Below are positions 1-5,016 of a stretch of 22,727 nt of DNA, one piece after another. The translations under genes and the position numbers were made by a program. Each line of letters starts with the position of its first letter. The first letter of the stretch is position 1. Below the pieces are notes generated by a model, which ran no database searches, was not told the DNA's origin, and saw only the letters and a program-made list of their open reading frames with translations. This stretch comes from a virus: IMG/VR virus record IMGVR_UViG_3300025168_000722, positions 1 to 22,727 of that record, one strand, 5' to 3'.

Positions 1-1
1 C

Positions 2-241
2 TGGTTACCGACTCAAGAGCGTCCTTACCTACCAGCCCCTGAAGATGTTCCGGACAATATGGTGATTAGATTATCCGCTGCTAAGATTGACGGCTCATTT
101 GGTAAAGCCTGGAGCCATGGATCCAGCGTTGTAACCGATGGAACAGAGACTTGTCCATCAGGTAAGCAGGGCAACCAATGCTTAGATTGTAGAGCTTGCT
201 GGAATAAAGACGTTGTTAACGTCTCATACGGTAAACACTAA
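2..241 (+). CDS. Gp88-like phage protein, C-terminal part (5' end outside window)
   Basis: The frame is open from the window edge to TAA at 239-241, giving about 79 residues and no convincing start, so this is the 3' end of a longer gene. An internal ATG at 59 falls mid-domain. The C-terminus has a cysteine cluster, CPSGKQGNQCLDCRACW, preceded by WSHGSSVV. This matches my memory of the 'gene product 88' family of phage/mycobacteriophage proteins, which end in a CxxCxxCW-type cluster; their function is unknown and metal binding by the cysteines is inference. Base composition is richer in G+C than most of the window. The next ORF starts 1 nt after the stop. The family call is from recognition by eye; that the stretch is coding is more certain than the name. 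Confidence 0.6.
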   Translation, partial: WLPTQERPYLPAPEDVPDNMVIRLSAAKIDGSFGKAWSHGSSVVTDGTETCPSGKQGNQCLDCRACWNKDVVNVSYGKH

Positions 242-242
242 T

Positions 243-407
243 ATGAATCACAGCTGGAAGCATCCAACACACTATAAAAAAGTGAGCGATAAAAGAAAAA
301 AAATCCATGAAGAATGGATCAAGGACCAGGAAGAGAAACTGCGGCAAATTGACGCAGGACAAGATGCGCACCCGAAGGGTGCGACAAAATGTCGCAGGGC
401 AAAATGA
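243..407 (+). CDS. small basic hypothetical protein (54 aa) running into repeats
   Basis: ATG at 243 follows the preceding stop by one base, which suggests translational coupling. An in-frame TTG at 213 is less likely. The product is rich in Lys/His and predicted helical (KRKKIHEEWIKDQEEK). From about residue 34 the codons are supplied by the palindromic repeat cluster that starts near 340, including the stop at 405-407. The present C-terminus may therefore be repeat-derived rather than ancestral. I recognise no family. A distinct Shine-Dalgarno sequence is not visible, so expression would depend on reinitiation from the upstream gene. Confidence 0.4.
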   Translation: MNHSWKHPTHYKKVSDKRKKIHEEWIKDQEEKLRQIDAGQDAHPKGATKCRRAK

Positions 408-497
408 CGCAGGACAAAAAGCCTCAAGCTGCGGCAAATTGTCGCATGACGATAAGCCACAAGCTTCAAGCCACAAGCTTCAAGCTGCGACATATTG
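340..497 (+). repeat. palindrome and 7-bp tandem repeat cluster 1
   Basis: Several copies of a near-palindrome TGCGACA-N3-TGTCGCA: 340-356 (TGCGGCAAATTGACGCA), 380-396 (TGCGACAAAATGTCGCA, both 7-bp arms perfect), a half copy around 398-411, 430-446 (TGCGGCAAATTGTCGCA) and a partial copy at 486-497. A separate perfect hairpin CGCACCC-GAA-GGGTGCG lies at 367-383. From about 458 to 485 a heptamer CAAGCNN is tandemly repeated (CAAGCTT, CAAGCCA, CAAGCTT, CAAGCTG). The same combination recurs at 965-1146. I know no named repeat family that matches. The palindromes could be binding sites for a dimeric regulator, or the region could act in packaging or recombination. Confidence 0.8.
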
Positions 498-563
498 CTT
501 CTGTAAAACAAAATTTACCTGTGCGAGAATACCTTTTTAACAAATCAAAAAGGAGAATAAAAA

Positions 564-914
564 ATGTCACTAAAATACGATTACACCAAACTGGATACAG
601 GCAGCTGGACTCAGGACGATCACAACATTGCGAAAAATTTTTGTTGGACGATGTCTTTTATCGATCAAACAAAAATTACGGAAAAAAACAAAACAGAGGT
701 TTTGTTCCGGATCGAATTTCTCCAGGAGCTGGGGATGGGTCCTTGGACTCACAGACAATCGATCCCAGTGGTCAGAAAACAGATCAAAAAATTGATCGGT
801 TACGAAACCAATGTTGGGGAAAAATCTACGGCAAAGTTTATGAGCCGATGGATGAAAACTTACAAAACAAGAACCCTGGAAAGAATGAACAAAAAATTAC
901 AGGAAGCAAAATAA
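564..914 (+). CDS. hypothetical protein (116 aa), single-gene unit
   Basis: ATG at 564 has a strong ribosome-binding site (AAAAAGGAG about 9 nt upstream), and the stop at 912-914 is followed after 8 nt by an intrinsic terminator, so this looks like a monocistronic gene. The protein is soluble, with several tryptophans and a basic C-terminal helix (RWMKTYKTRTLERMNKKL). No signal peptide, TM segment or catalytic motif is evident and I do not recognise the family. It lies between the two repeat clusters. A 189-residue overlapping frame at 389-958 was rejected because its N-terminus is repeat-derived and it lacks a comparable RBS. The repeat-terminator-bounded layout resembles an independently acquired small gene, which is inference. 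Confidence 0.75.
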   Translation: MSLKYDYTKLDTGSWTQDDHNIAKNFCWTMSFIDQTKITEKNKTEVLFRIEFLQELGMGPWTHRQSIPVVRKQIKKLIGYETNVGEKSTAKFMSRWMKTYKTRTLERMNKKLQEAK

Positions 915-922
915 TCCAGCAG

Positions 923-954
923 CTGGGGCCCAGGATCTGGGTCCCAGTTTTTTT
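923..954 (+). terminator. rho-independent terminator
   Basis: CTGGGGCCCAG (923-933), loop GAT, CTGGGTCCCAG (937-947), then seven T (948-954). This is an 11-bp stem with a single G-U wobble and a 3-nt loop, directly after the 564-914 gene. It is the clearest terminator in the window. Confidence 0.92.
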
Positions 955-964
955 ATGAAAGGAG

Positions 965-1146
965 GTGCGACATATTGACGCATGGCGATTTGCCGCATTG
1001 ACAGGCAGCCACAAGCTTCAAGCCACAAGCTGCGACATATTGACGCATGGCGATAAGCCACAAGCTACAAGCTTGCTAATTTTTTAAGAGAAGCTTCAAG
1101 CCCCAAGCTGCAAGGTTCAAGCTTCAAGCCACAAGCAACAAGGTCC
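965..1146. repeat. palindrome and 7-bp tandem repeat cluster 2
   Basis: TGCGACATATTGACGCA occurs at 966-982 and again, identically, at 1031-1047. Each copy is followed by TGGCGAT and then CAAGC-type heptamers. The 1031 copy continues TGGCGATAAGCCACAAGC, nearly the same as cluster 1 after its 430-446 copy (TGACGATAAGCCACAAGC), so the composite unit is about 43 bp or longer. The stretch 1091-1143 is an almost uninterrupted CAAGCNN heptamer run (CAAGCCC, CAAGCTG, CAAGGTT, CAAGCTT, CAAGCCA, CAAGCAA). From 1065 onward the cluster overlaps the 3' end of the leftward nuclease gene and supplies its last 20 or so codons. Confidence 0.8.
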
Positions 1147-1427
1147 TTGATCCGGGAACCTTCATAAAGTTTTACCTCCTTGCTTAAGAGGGCCTTTACC
1201 AGGATAAAAGTATTGTGTGGGTGTATCAAATGGAACGCTATTTGATGTGGTGATATGGTAATTTTGTTGGTCTTTGTAACTTTTAATTCAACAGTGAAAA
1301 AGATGCCGTTATTATTATAACCCAATACATCGGGAGTACCCAAAGCGCTAAGGTTTTCCAGTCTAGTCCAGTAAATTTCACTCTTAATTTTTCTAACATC
1401 TTGCCAAAATTTTGTCTCGGGTTTCAC
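1065..1427 (-). CDS. VRR-NUC-type PD-(D/E)XK nuclease (120 aa)
   Basis: The catalytic order of VRR-NUC nucleases is visible: GTPD with Asp33, then E47-L-K49 (FTVELKV), then Gln62 after a short polar stretch (ISPHQ). This family cuts structured DNA (Holliday-junction-like or flap substrates), and in phages it is thought to help resolve replication or packaging intermediates. The listed start is GTG at 1427. No ATG or strong RBS is available close by, and the gene upstream on this strand ends at 1441, so coupling is likely. The C-terminus after about residue 95 is encoded by heptamer repeats (e.g. ACGLKLEPCSLGLEA) and is probably not part of the fold. The family core is about 90-100 residues, consistent with a repeat-derived tail. 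Confidence 0.8.
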   Translation of the reverse strand: MKPETKFWQDVRKIKSEIYWTRLENLSALGTPDVLGYNNNGIFFTVELKVTKTNKITISPHQIAFHLIHPHNTFILVKALLSKEVKLYEGSRIKDLVACGLKLEPCSLGLEASLKKLASL

Positions 1428-1440
1428 TACTACAGTCTTA

Positions 1441-1662
1441 TTATAATTTTTTTAAAACTTTACCCATATTCCAAGTTTCAGCCTTAACAGTAAATACTAA
1501 TCTGTGTGTTTCTCTCACACCAAATAGTTTATTTTCCATCAATTGTAAAGAGGTGATGTCATAATATTTTCCATCTGGAAGAGCAACTTGTATTCTAGCT
1601 TCACCAGCTGCTTCTCCTTTTAAGAATTTATCTAGGACTTGTCTTAATTCTTTTCCATTCAT
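1441..1662 (-). CDS. conserved small phage protein (73 aa)
   Basis: I chose ATG at 1662 (MNGKELRQVLDKFL); an in-frame GTG at 1695 would add 11 residues with poor coding character. The pattern, a helix (ELRQVLDKFLKG) followed by strands ending in DGKYYDITSLQLMEN, resembles small phage proteins that put an acidic DG-YYD-I turn after an N-terminal helix. Their function is unknown. It lies directly upstream of the VRR-NUC gene on the same strand, 13 nt from its GTG, so the two probably form a leftward pair diverging from the terminase operon. No catalytic residues are recognisable. Confidence 0.65.
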   Translation of the reverse strand: MNGKELRQVLDKFLKGEAAGEARIQVALPDGKYYDITSLQLMENKLFGVRETHRLVFTVKAETWNMGKVLKKL

Positions 1663-1777
1663 AATTTGTCTTTTAAAGTAGCCCTCAGTATCCACTTAGC
1701 GTCAGTTAAGCTTCGTAAGCCAGGGCCACTAATCAATCAACGGTCATTGAGCCAACCAAATTTAAACCCAACAACTA

Positions 1778-1806
1778 TTGCATTATGTATCATGTTGTGC
1801 TAAAAA
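1778..1806 (+). promoter_or_regulatory. candidate promoter for the terminase-small operon
   Basis: TTGCAT (1778-1783), 17-nt spacer, TAAAAA (1801-1806), 26 nt before the first ATG of the rightward trio. Spacing is ideal but the -10 box is weak. A half copy of the TGCGACA palindrome (1823-1829) lies just downstream, overlapping the start-codon region, and could act as an operator. Confidence 0.4.
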
Positions 1807-1831
1807 ATCAATACTTACAGAGTGCGACAAA

Positions 1832-1990
1832 ATGACAAAAGATAAAGCTAGACAATGGGATGGTAAATCAAGGCCCACAAATGACGTTTATAAGCAGCGT
1901 TGGCAAGAGATATTTGGTAAGAAAAAACCAATTAAAAAACTACCTCAAGAAGATCAAAAATATTTAGATAGTTTAAAAAACAAATTATAA
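1832..1990 (+). CDS. conserved small phage protein upstream of terminase (52 aa)
   Basis: The start is ATG at 1832 (MTKDKARQWDGKSRP). Upstream in-frame codons back to 1778 give a Cys-rich stretch unlike the rest. The product is small and basic and ends KKKPIKKLPQEDQKYLDSLKNKL. The ARQWDGKSRP...YKQRWQEIFGKK pattern is one I associate with short proteins encoded just before small terminases in marine phages. No biochemical role is known to me. The stop overlaps the next ATG by one base (TAATG), so it is co-translated with the HExxH gene. The start codon sits inside a sequence matching the TGCGACAAAATG palindrome seen at 380, which may link its expression to the same regulator. Confidence 0.7.
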   Translation: MTKDKARQWDGKSRPTNDVYKQRWQEIFGKKKPIKKLPQEDQKYLDSLKNKL

Positions 1991-2406
1991 TGAAAAAGAA
2001 AAAAGTAAAAAAACATTTTAGAAAACCAGAAAGATCTATTCCAGTTGAAGCAAAGGGGTTACCTGACATGGTTAGAATTGGCTATAAAGATGTTAAGATT
2101 AGATATGTCAGACCAGATTATAAAAAATGGGAAATGACTGATTGTTTTGGAGAGTATGATTACAGACAAAATATTATACAAGTACAACATGATTTATGCG
2201 GTCAAGAAATAGCTAATACAATCTTTCATGAGATCTTACATGCTGCAGTACAAATCTCTGGATTAAACCAGGAGAAAGCACCGCTGGAGAAACCAGAATT
2301 TGAAGAAGCTGTGGTTAATCAATTAACCAATGTAATGATGGGTGTATTTAGAGATAACCCTTGGATGATTGATATGATTAAAAATCAATTAGAAGACACA
2401 GACTAA
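1990..2406 (+). CDS. HExxH zinc-metallopeptidase-like protein (138 aa)
   Basis: A zincin motif HEILH occupies residues 80-84 (TIFHEILHAAVQ), within a predicted helix. Glu105/Glu106 follow and could be the third zinc ligand on the next helix, as in SprT- or ImmA-type folds. The basic N-terminus (KKKKVKKHF) may bind nucleic acid. The protein is short for a protease, so it may be a minimal zincin domain or a catalytically inactive derivative. It is coupled by TAATG overlaps both to the gene before it and to the small terminase after it, so its job is probably tied to packaging or to a host protein met at that stage. The substrate is unknown. The motif is certain; the activity is inferred. Confidence 0.75.
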   Translation: MKKKKVKKHFRKPERSIPVEAKGLPDMVRIGYKDVKIRYVRPDYKKWEMTDCFGEYDYRQNIIQVQHDLCGQEIANTIFHEILHAAVQISGLNQEKAPLEKPEFEEAVVNQLTNVMMGVFRDNPWMIDMIKNQLEDTD

Positions 2407-2957
2407 TGGGACTTCCTAAAAAACTTACAGAACAACAAATTAAATTTGCTAATTTATTAATTGCTGATCAAGGTAGAAAAACAGCTACAGCTTGTGCAAT
2501 AGAAGCAGGATATGCCAAAGATTCAGCTAGACAACATGCAAGTAAATTACAGAATCCAAAATTATATCCATTAGTAGTTCAATACATTGGAGAGTTAAGA
2601 GAAGAATGGCAGAAACAATTTGAAGTAACATTCGGTAGTCACATATCAGAGTTAGCCAAACTTAGAGATGAAGCTAGAGATAAGAAAGCCTGGTCAGCTG
2701 CAGTAAATGCAGAAGTAGCTAGAGGTAAGGCTGCAGGGTTGTATATAGAACAGAAGATAATTCGTACCGGTAAGCTAGAAGACTTAACAACAGAAGAGTT
2801 AGAAGGCAGAATGAAACAAATACTGGATGAATACTCACCAATACTGGAAGGTGTTGAAGTTCAAGAATTAGTAGAAAAAGTAAGATCGCAGCCAAACTTA
2901 GAAGAAGATCAAGAAACATTAGATCTCTTAAACATCAAAGATATTACAAAACAATAA
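2406..2957 (+). CDS. terS: terminase small subunit (183 aa)
   Basis: The N-terminal ~70 residues fit the Terminase_2 HTH pattern: LTEQQIKFANLLI, GRKTATACAIEAGY, SARQHASKLQNPK, then VVQYIGEL. In this family the HTH domain recognises the packaging site and the helical remainder oligomerises and recruits the large ATPase/nuclease subunit. The middle (SELAKLRDEARDKKAWSAAVNAEVARGKAAGLYIEQ) is the typical helical segment, and the C-terminus is acidic. Length is normal. ATG at 2406 overlaps the upstream stop. Unusually, no large-subunit gene follows: a 257-bp non-coding region and then convergent genes come next, so terL is either elsewhere or on the other side of a genome end. Confidence 0.88.
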   Translation: MGLPKKLTEQQIKFANLLIADQGRKTATACAIEAGYAKDSARQHASKLQNPKLYPLVVQYIGELREEWQKQFEVTFGSHISELAKLRDEARDKKAWSAAVNAEVARGKAAGLYIEQKIIRTGKLEDLTTEELEGRMKQILDEYSPILEGVEVQELVEKVRSQPNLEEDQETLDLLNIKDITKQ

Positions 2958-3214
2958 AACCCATAAGAGTTTTTTACGGAATTATATGAATATATAATTG
3001 ACCTAAAAAGTTTTGTATATTGGGAAATGTAGTTGAATGTAGTTACAATGTAGTAACACTTTTTTGATCTATTATTGTTGATATACATAACTAATAATCA
3101 AATGTAGTAATGTATGACTTTTTTTCATCTTTTTTGAAAAATATTTTTTCTAAAATACTTTTAAAACTCTTATAGGAAATATTACTACATGGTCCCTGGT
3201 GCCTGATTCTTGCC
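2958..3214. repeat. gene-free AT-rich region with octamer repeats (possible origin or terminus)
   Basis: No plausible ORF on either strand. ATGTAGTT/ATGTAGTA occurs at 3027-3034, 3037-3044, 3048-3055 and 3102-3109, with an inverted copy (TACTACAT) at 3183-3190 and a degenerate copy at 3110-3117. The first three are spaced 10 and 11 bp, about one helical turn, as in iteron-type protein-binding arrays. A hairpin AATTATAT-GAAT-ATATAATT lies at 2980-2999, and long T and A runs fill 3120-3160. The region separates the rightward terminase operon from the end of the leftward operon. An origin, genome end or packaging site would each fit. Confidence 0.6.
2963..3173. repeat. 11-bp inverted repeat at the two convergent 3' ends
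   Basis: ATAAGAGTTTT at 2963-2973 is exactly matched in inverted orientation at 3163-3173 (AAAACTCTTAT), with CC or TCC-type flanks on each. Each arm lies just downstream of a convergent gene end (2957 and 3215) and reads into a T-rich stretch, so they may be weak terminators. No strong stem is visible in either. Confidence 0.5.
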
Positions 3215-3922
3215 TCATTCACCTTGATTAGCCGCTGTTTTACTAACGTTTTTGTAATATAGGTCAACCTTCTTTAACCAATCGTACTTCGCTTGTCTAA
3301 ACTCTTGACCGTCCCAGCTAAATTCTTGATACAATAAATCCTTAGTCACAATAAAATTTATTCCACGTGGAACAGCTATCCCAAACATATCTTCAAACGC
3401 CAAGGCGTATGCTGCTAGCTGCAACCTGTAAGAGTCATGAAGCCATTCCTTACGTTTAGGCTTGTTAGAATTTTTATGATCACACATAGTTAGCTTTCCG
3501 TCATGTATTCCAACTAGATCAGTTTGACCTGCAAATAATCCTCGATAAGCTAAGAATGGTTCTACACCCCAAGATTCTGATAACCTCTCGTCTATGGCTC
3601 TCTTACACAGCTTATCAGCCATTTTATGAGCCAAGGTACCCATCGGTGTTAAATCTAAATGTCTCTCATCTTTTATATAACCTTCAACTATTCTGTGCAT
3701 CACTGATCCACGTGCAGCAGCTTCATCTCTAATCTGATCTGCTTGAACGGCACCTACACGATTTTTCCAATCGGCTAAAATTTTTAACTTCTCAGGAGAC
3801 TGTGTTGCATTAAGTATAGTGGTGACACTTGGTAATTTTTCTTCATTAATATCGTAGATTCTTTCTCCATTAACCATTCCACGTGTACTGCTTGGGTAAT
3901 CAAATTGTCTAGTTTTTATCAT
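3215..3922 (-). CDS. PD-(D/E)XK exonuclease, MGME1/RecB/Cas4-like (235 aa)
   Basis: Core motifs appear in order. LPSVTTIL (30-37) is followed by RG-x3-H76-x3-E80 (RGSVMHRIVE), GQTD with Asp135, D148-H-K150 in LTMCDHKNS, and Q168-x3-Y172 (LQLAAY), the RecB-family QxxxY signature. Such proteins degrade or trim single-stranded or double-stranded DNA ends, and in phages act in recombination, replication-intermediate processing or host-DNA breakdown. The start overlaps the stop of the upstream 36-residue gene by ATGA. It is the last gene of the leftward series and is followed by the 2958-3214 gap. Length is typical of MGME1-like phage nucleases. Confidence 0.85.
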   Translation of the reverse strand: MIKTRQFDYPSSTRGMVNGERIYDINEEKLPSVTTILNATQSPEKLKILADWKNRVGAVQADQIRDEAAARGSVMHRIVEGYIKDERHLDLTPMGTLAHKMADKLCKRAIDERLSESWGVEPFLAYRGLFAGQTDLVGIHDGKLTMCDHKNSNKPKRKEWLHDSYRLQLAAYALAFEDMFGIAVPRGINFIVTKDLLYQEFSWDGQEFRQAKYDWLKKVDLYYKNVSKTAANQGE

Positions 3923-4029
3923 TTATTATTTTTTCCTCTTTTAGTTCTATCACCATAAAGTTTACGCCATGACCATGAAGTCAAGTAAGTTGAGTAGTGA
4001 TATATTCTCTCAAGTATGTATCTAGTCAT
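3919..4029 (-). CDS. conserved micro-gene, 36 aa
   Basis: ATG at 4029 to TGA at 3919-3921. The product begins MTRYILERIYHYSTYLTSW and ends SWRKLYGDRTKRGKNNK. It is dense in aromatic and basic residues, with an amphipathic N-terminal helix and a basic tail, and is not low-complexity noise. The stop overlaps the ATG of the exonuclease (ATGA), implying coupled translation. I have the impression of similar short proteins in marine phages but can name no function. It could be a small DNA- or protein-binding accessory to the nuclease. Confidence 0.7.
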   Translation of the reverse strand: MTRYILERIYHYSTYLTSWSWRKLYGDRTKRGKNNK

Positions 4030-4033
4030 TGTA

Positions 4034-4108
4034 TTAAAAATTAGGTTTATTCATATCTATTACAGTTAGTATTACTAAAATTACAGCTATGATTAATAAA
4101 ATCTCCAT
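4034..4108 (-). CDS. single-pass membrane micro-protein, 24 aa
   Basis: ATG at 4108 lies 2 nt after the stop of the 4111-4572 gene, and TAA is at 4034-4036. The product MEILLIIAVILVILTVIDMN (first 20 residues) plus KPNF is one uninterrupted hydrophobic helix with a short polar tail, oriented like a minimal TM peptide. No distinct RBS is seen beyond coupling. The 4-nt gap to the next gene (ATG 4029) keeps the unbroken gene packing of this cluster, which argues that it is real. It could be a membrane modulator such as an antiholin-like or superinfection factor; that is speculation. Confidence 0.5.
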   Translation of the reverse strand: MEILLIIAVILVILTVIDMNKPNF

Positions 4109-4110
4109 TG

Positions 4111-4572
4111 TTATTTTGTTTTTGCTCTTAAATATTGTTGTTTAATTTTACCCATGTCTTCTAAAAGTTCTAAAAGATCTAGTATACGTTCTTCTAATTT
4201 ATCGTATTTAGATAAATCATGTTTAACTTTCCAATAATCTTCTATAATTATTTCACAATCTCTTTTAAAAAAGACAACACATTTAAATAAATCTATTGGA
4301 TTTCTTAATAAAAAATTACAAAAAAATGCAAAAGACTCTGTGAAACCTGCTCTAGCTCTTTTTCTCATATTGTTCATTGCACGTAATACTTTTTTAAAAA
4401 ATTTATAATCTTTCTCCATTAGATAATAATTATTAATTCTAAAATCATCTAAAGCATTTCTTAATTTTACAGCAAACGTTTCGTCAAATGTTTCAATACT
4501 GTTTTTGTTATTTGTAACATGTTTATGTGCTTTATCCATTATTTCTTGTATACGTTCTGCTTCTTTATTCAT
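4111..4572 (-). CDS. helical hypothetical protein (153 aa)
   Basis: Start ATG 4572 overlaps the upstream nuclease stop (TAATG). The sequence is almost entirely predicted alpha-helix, very rich in Lys, Phe, Tyr and acidic residues (e.g. LMEKDYKFFKKVLRAMNNMR, EERILDLLELLEDMGKIKQQ). The C-terminal ~30 residues look like a coiled coil with leucine spacing. There are no signal peptide or catalytic motifs, and a short hydrophobic stretch (AFFCNFLLRNPIDLFKCVVFF) is not a convincing TM helix. I do not recognise a family. Its place between a PD-(D/E)XK nuclease and the micro-genes suggests an accessory early function. Confidence 0.65.
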   Translation of the reverse strand: MNKEAERIQEIMDKAHKHVTNNKNSIETFDETFAVKLRNALDDFRINNYYLMEKDYKFFKKVLRAMNNMRKRARAGFTESFAFFCNFLLRNPIDLFKCVVFFKRDCEIIIEDYWKVKHDLSKYDKLEERILDLLELLEDMGKIKQQYLRAKTK

Positions 4573-4847
4573 TAATCTACCATCATCAATTCTATTTTCA
4601 TTTTTTTTTGTCTTTTAGTCGGTACCCTATTGATAATTAACGATTTTTTAGTCAAAGTAAGTTTACCTTTTTTACGATAACTTACTGATTTTACATCTAT
4701 TAATTTAACATCTCCATCTTCTCCTACTGCAACAAGATCAAAAGGACAATGTGGATCGACTGCTTTTGCTACGTGGTAACCATCTTCCAACAATTGAATA
4801 GTAATTTTATGTTCTCCGATGGTTCCCTTAATTGTTTTTTTAGTCAT
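4572..4847 (-). CDS. small PD-(D/E)XK endonuclease, HJR-like (91 aa)
   Basis: From ATG 4847 the fold signature is clear: Gly11-Glu12 in the first helix (TIGEHKITIQLL), CPFD with Asp37, Asp51-V-Lys53 (LIDVKS), then a basic strand/helix (YRKKGKLTLTKKS). This matches the minimal PD-(D/E)XK core of Holliday-junction-resolvase-like and related endonucleases. A TTG at 4880 would add 11 residues, but that stretch is shared with the end of the overlapping upstream gene and is less likely. It overlaps that gene (stop at 4840) by 8 nt. The substrate is not deducible; junction or mismatch cleavage is plausible. It is a third, distinct nuclease of this superfamily in the window. Confidence 0.78.
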   Translation of the reverse strand: MTKKTIKGTIGEHKITIQLLEDGYHVAKAVDPHCPFDLVAVGEDGDVKLIDVKSVSYRKKGKLTLTKKSLIINRVPTKRQKKMKIELMMVD

Positions 4848-5016
4848 TACTATTTTCTTTGAACCTATCCATTGTTCCAACTATTTTATGCAATCGTTCA
4901 ACAGATTTTTCTAAGACAGATATTCTATCTTCTAGAAATTTAATTTTCTGTCGTTCGTATTGTTCAGCTTTATTTCTTGTATGTAGTTCAAAATGTTCGT
5001 CTGTTAATTGTGTCAT
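4840..5016 (-). CDS. coiled-coil small protein (58 aa)
   Basis: ATG 5016 has an RBS (AGGAAAGG about 8 nt upstream) and overlaps the stop of the upstream zinc-finger gene by ATGA. It ends at TAA 4840-4842, inside the start of the next nuclease gene. The product begins MTQLTDEHFELHTRNKAEQY and continues with a heptad-like helix (KFLEDRISVLEKSVERLHKI), suggesting a dimeric coiled coil. No enzymatic motif is present. It may be a structural partner or transcription-associated factor, but function is unknown. Confidence 0.72.
   Translation of the reverse strand: MTQLTDEHFELHTRNKAEQYERQKIKFLEDRISVLEKSVERLHKIVGTMDRFKENSND

Noticed and set aside
216-511. Minus-strand frames across the first repeat cluster
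   Set aside because: Products are antisense readings of the repeats and of the 243-407 ORF, with repeated LRHFALRHF-type words; no RBS.
389-958. 189-codon open frame on the plus strand
   Set aside because: Its N-terminal third is repeat-derived and the rest is an out-of-frame reading of the well-supported 564-914 gene, running through that gene's terminator; it lacks a good RBS.
340-1146. CRISPR array
   Set aside because: Repeats are 7 bp tandem units or short palindromes without regularly sized unique spacers, and no cas gene is nearby.
3188-3213. Similarity between CATGGTCCCTGGTGCCTGAT and a stretch of the SNF2 gene near 15868
   Set aside because: About 20 of 26 positions agree, but the SNF2 copy is in a conserved coding stretch (LDPWLLGHDSYY) and the other is non-coding; probably chance.
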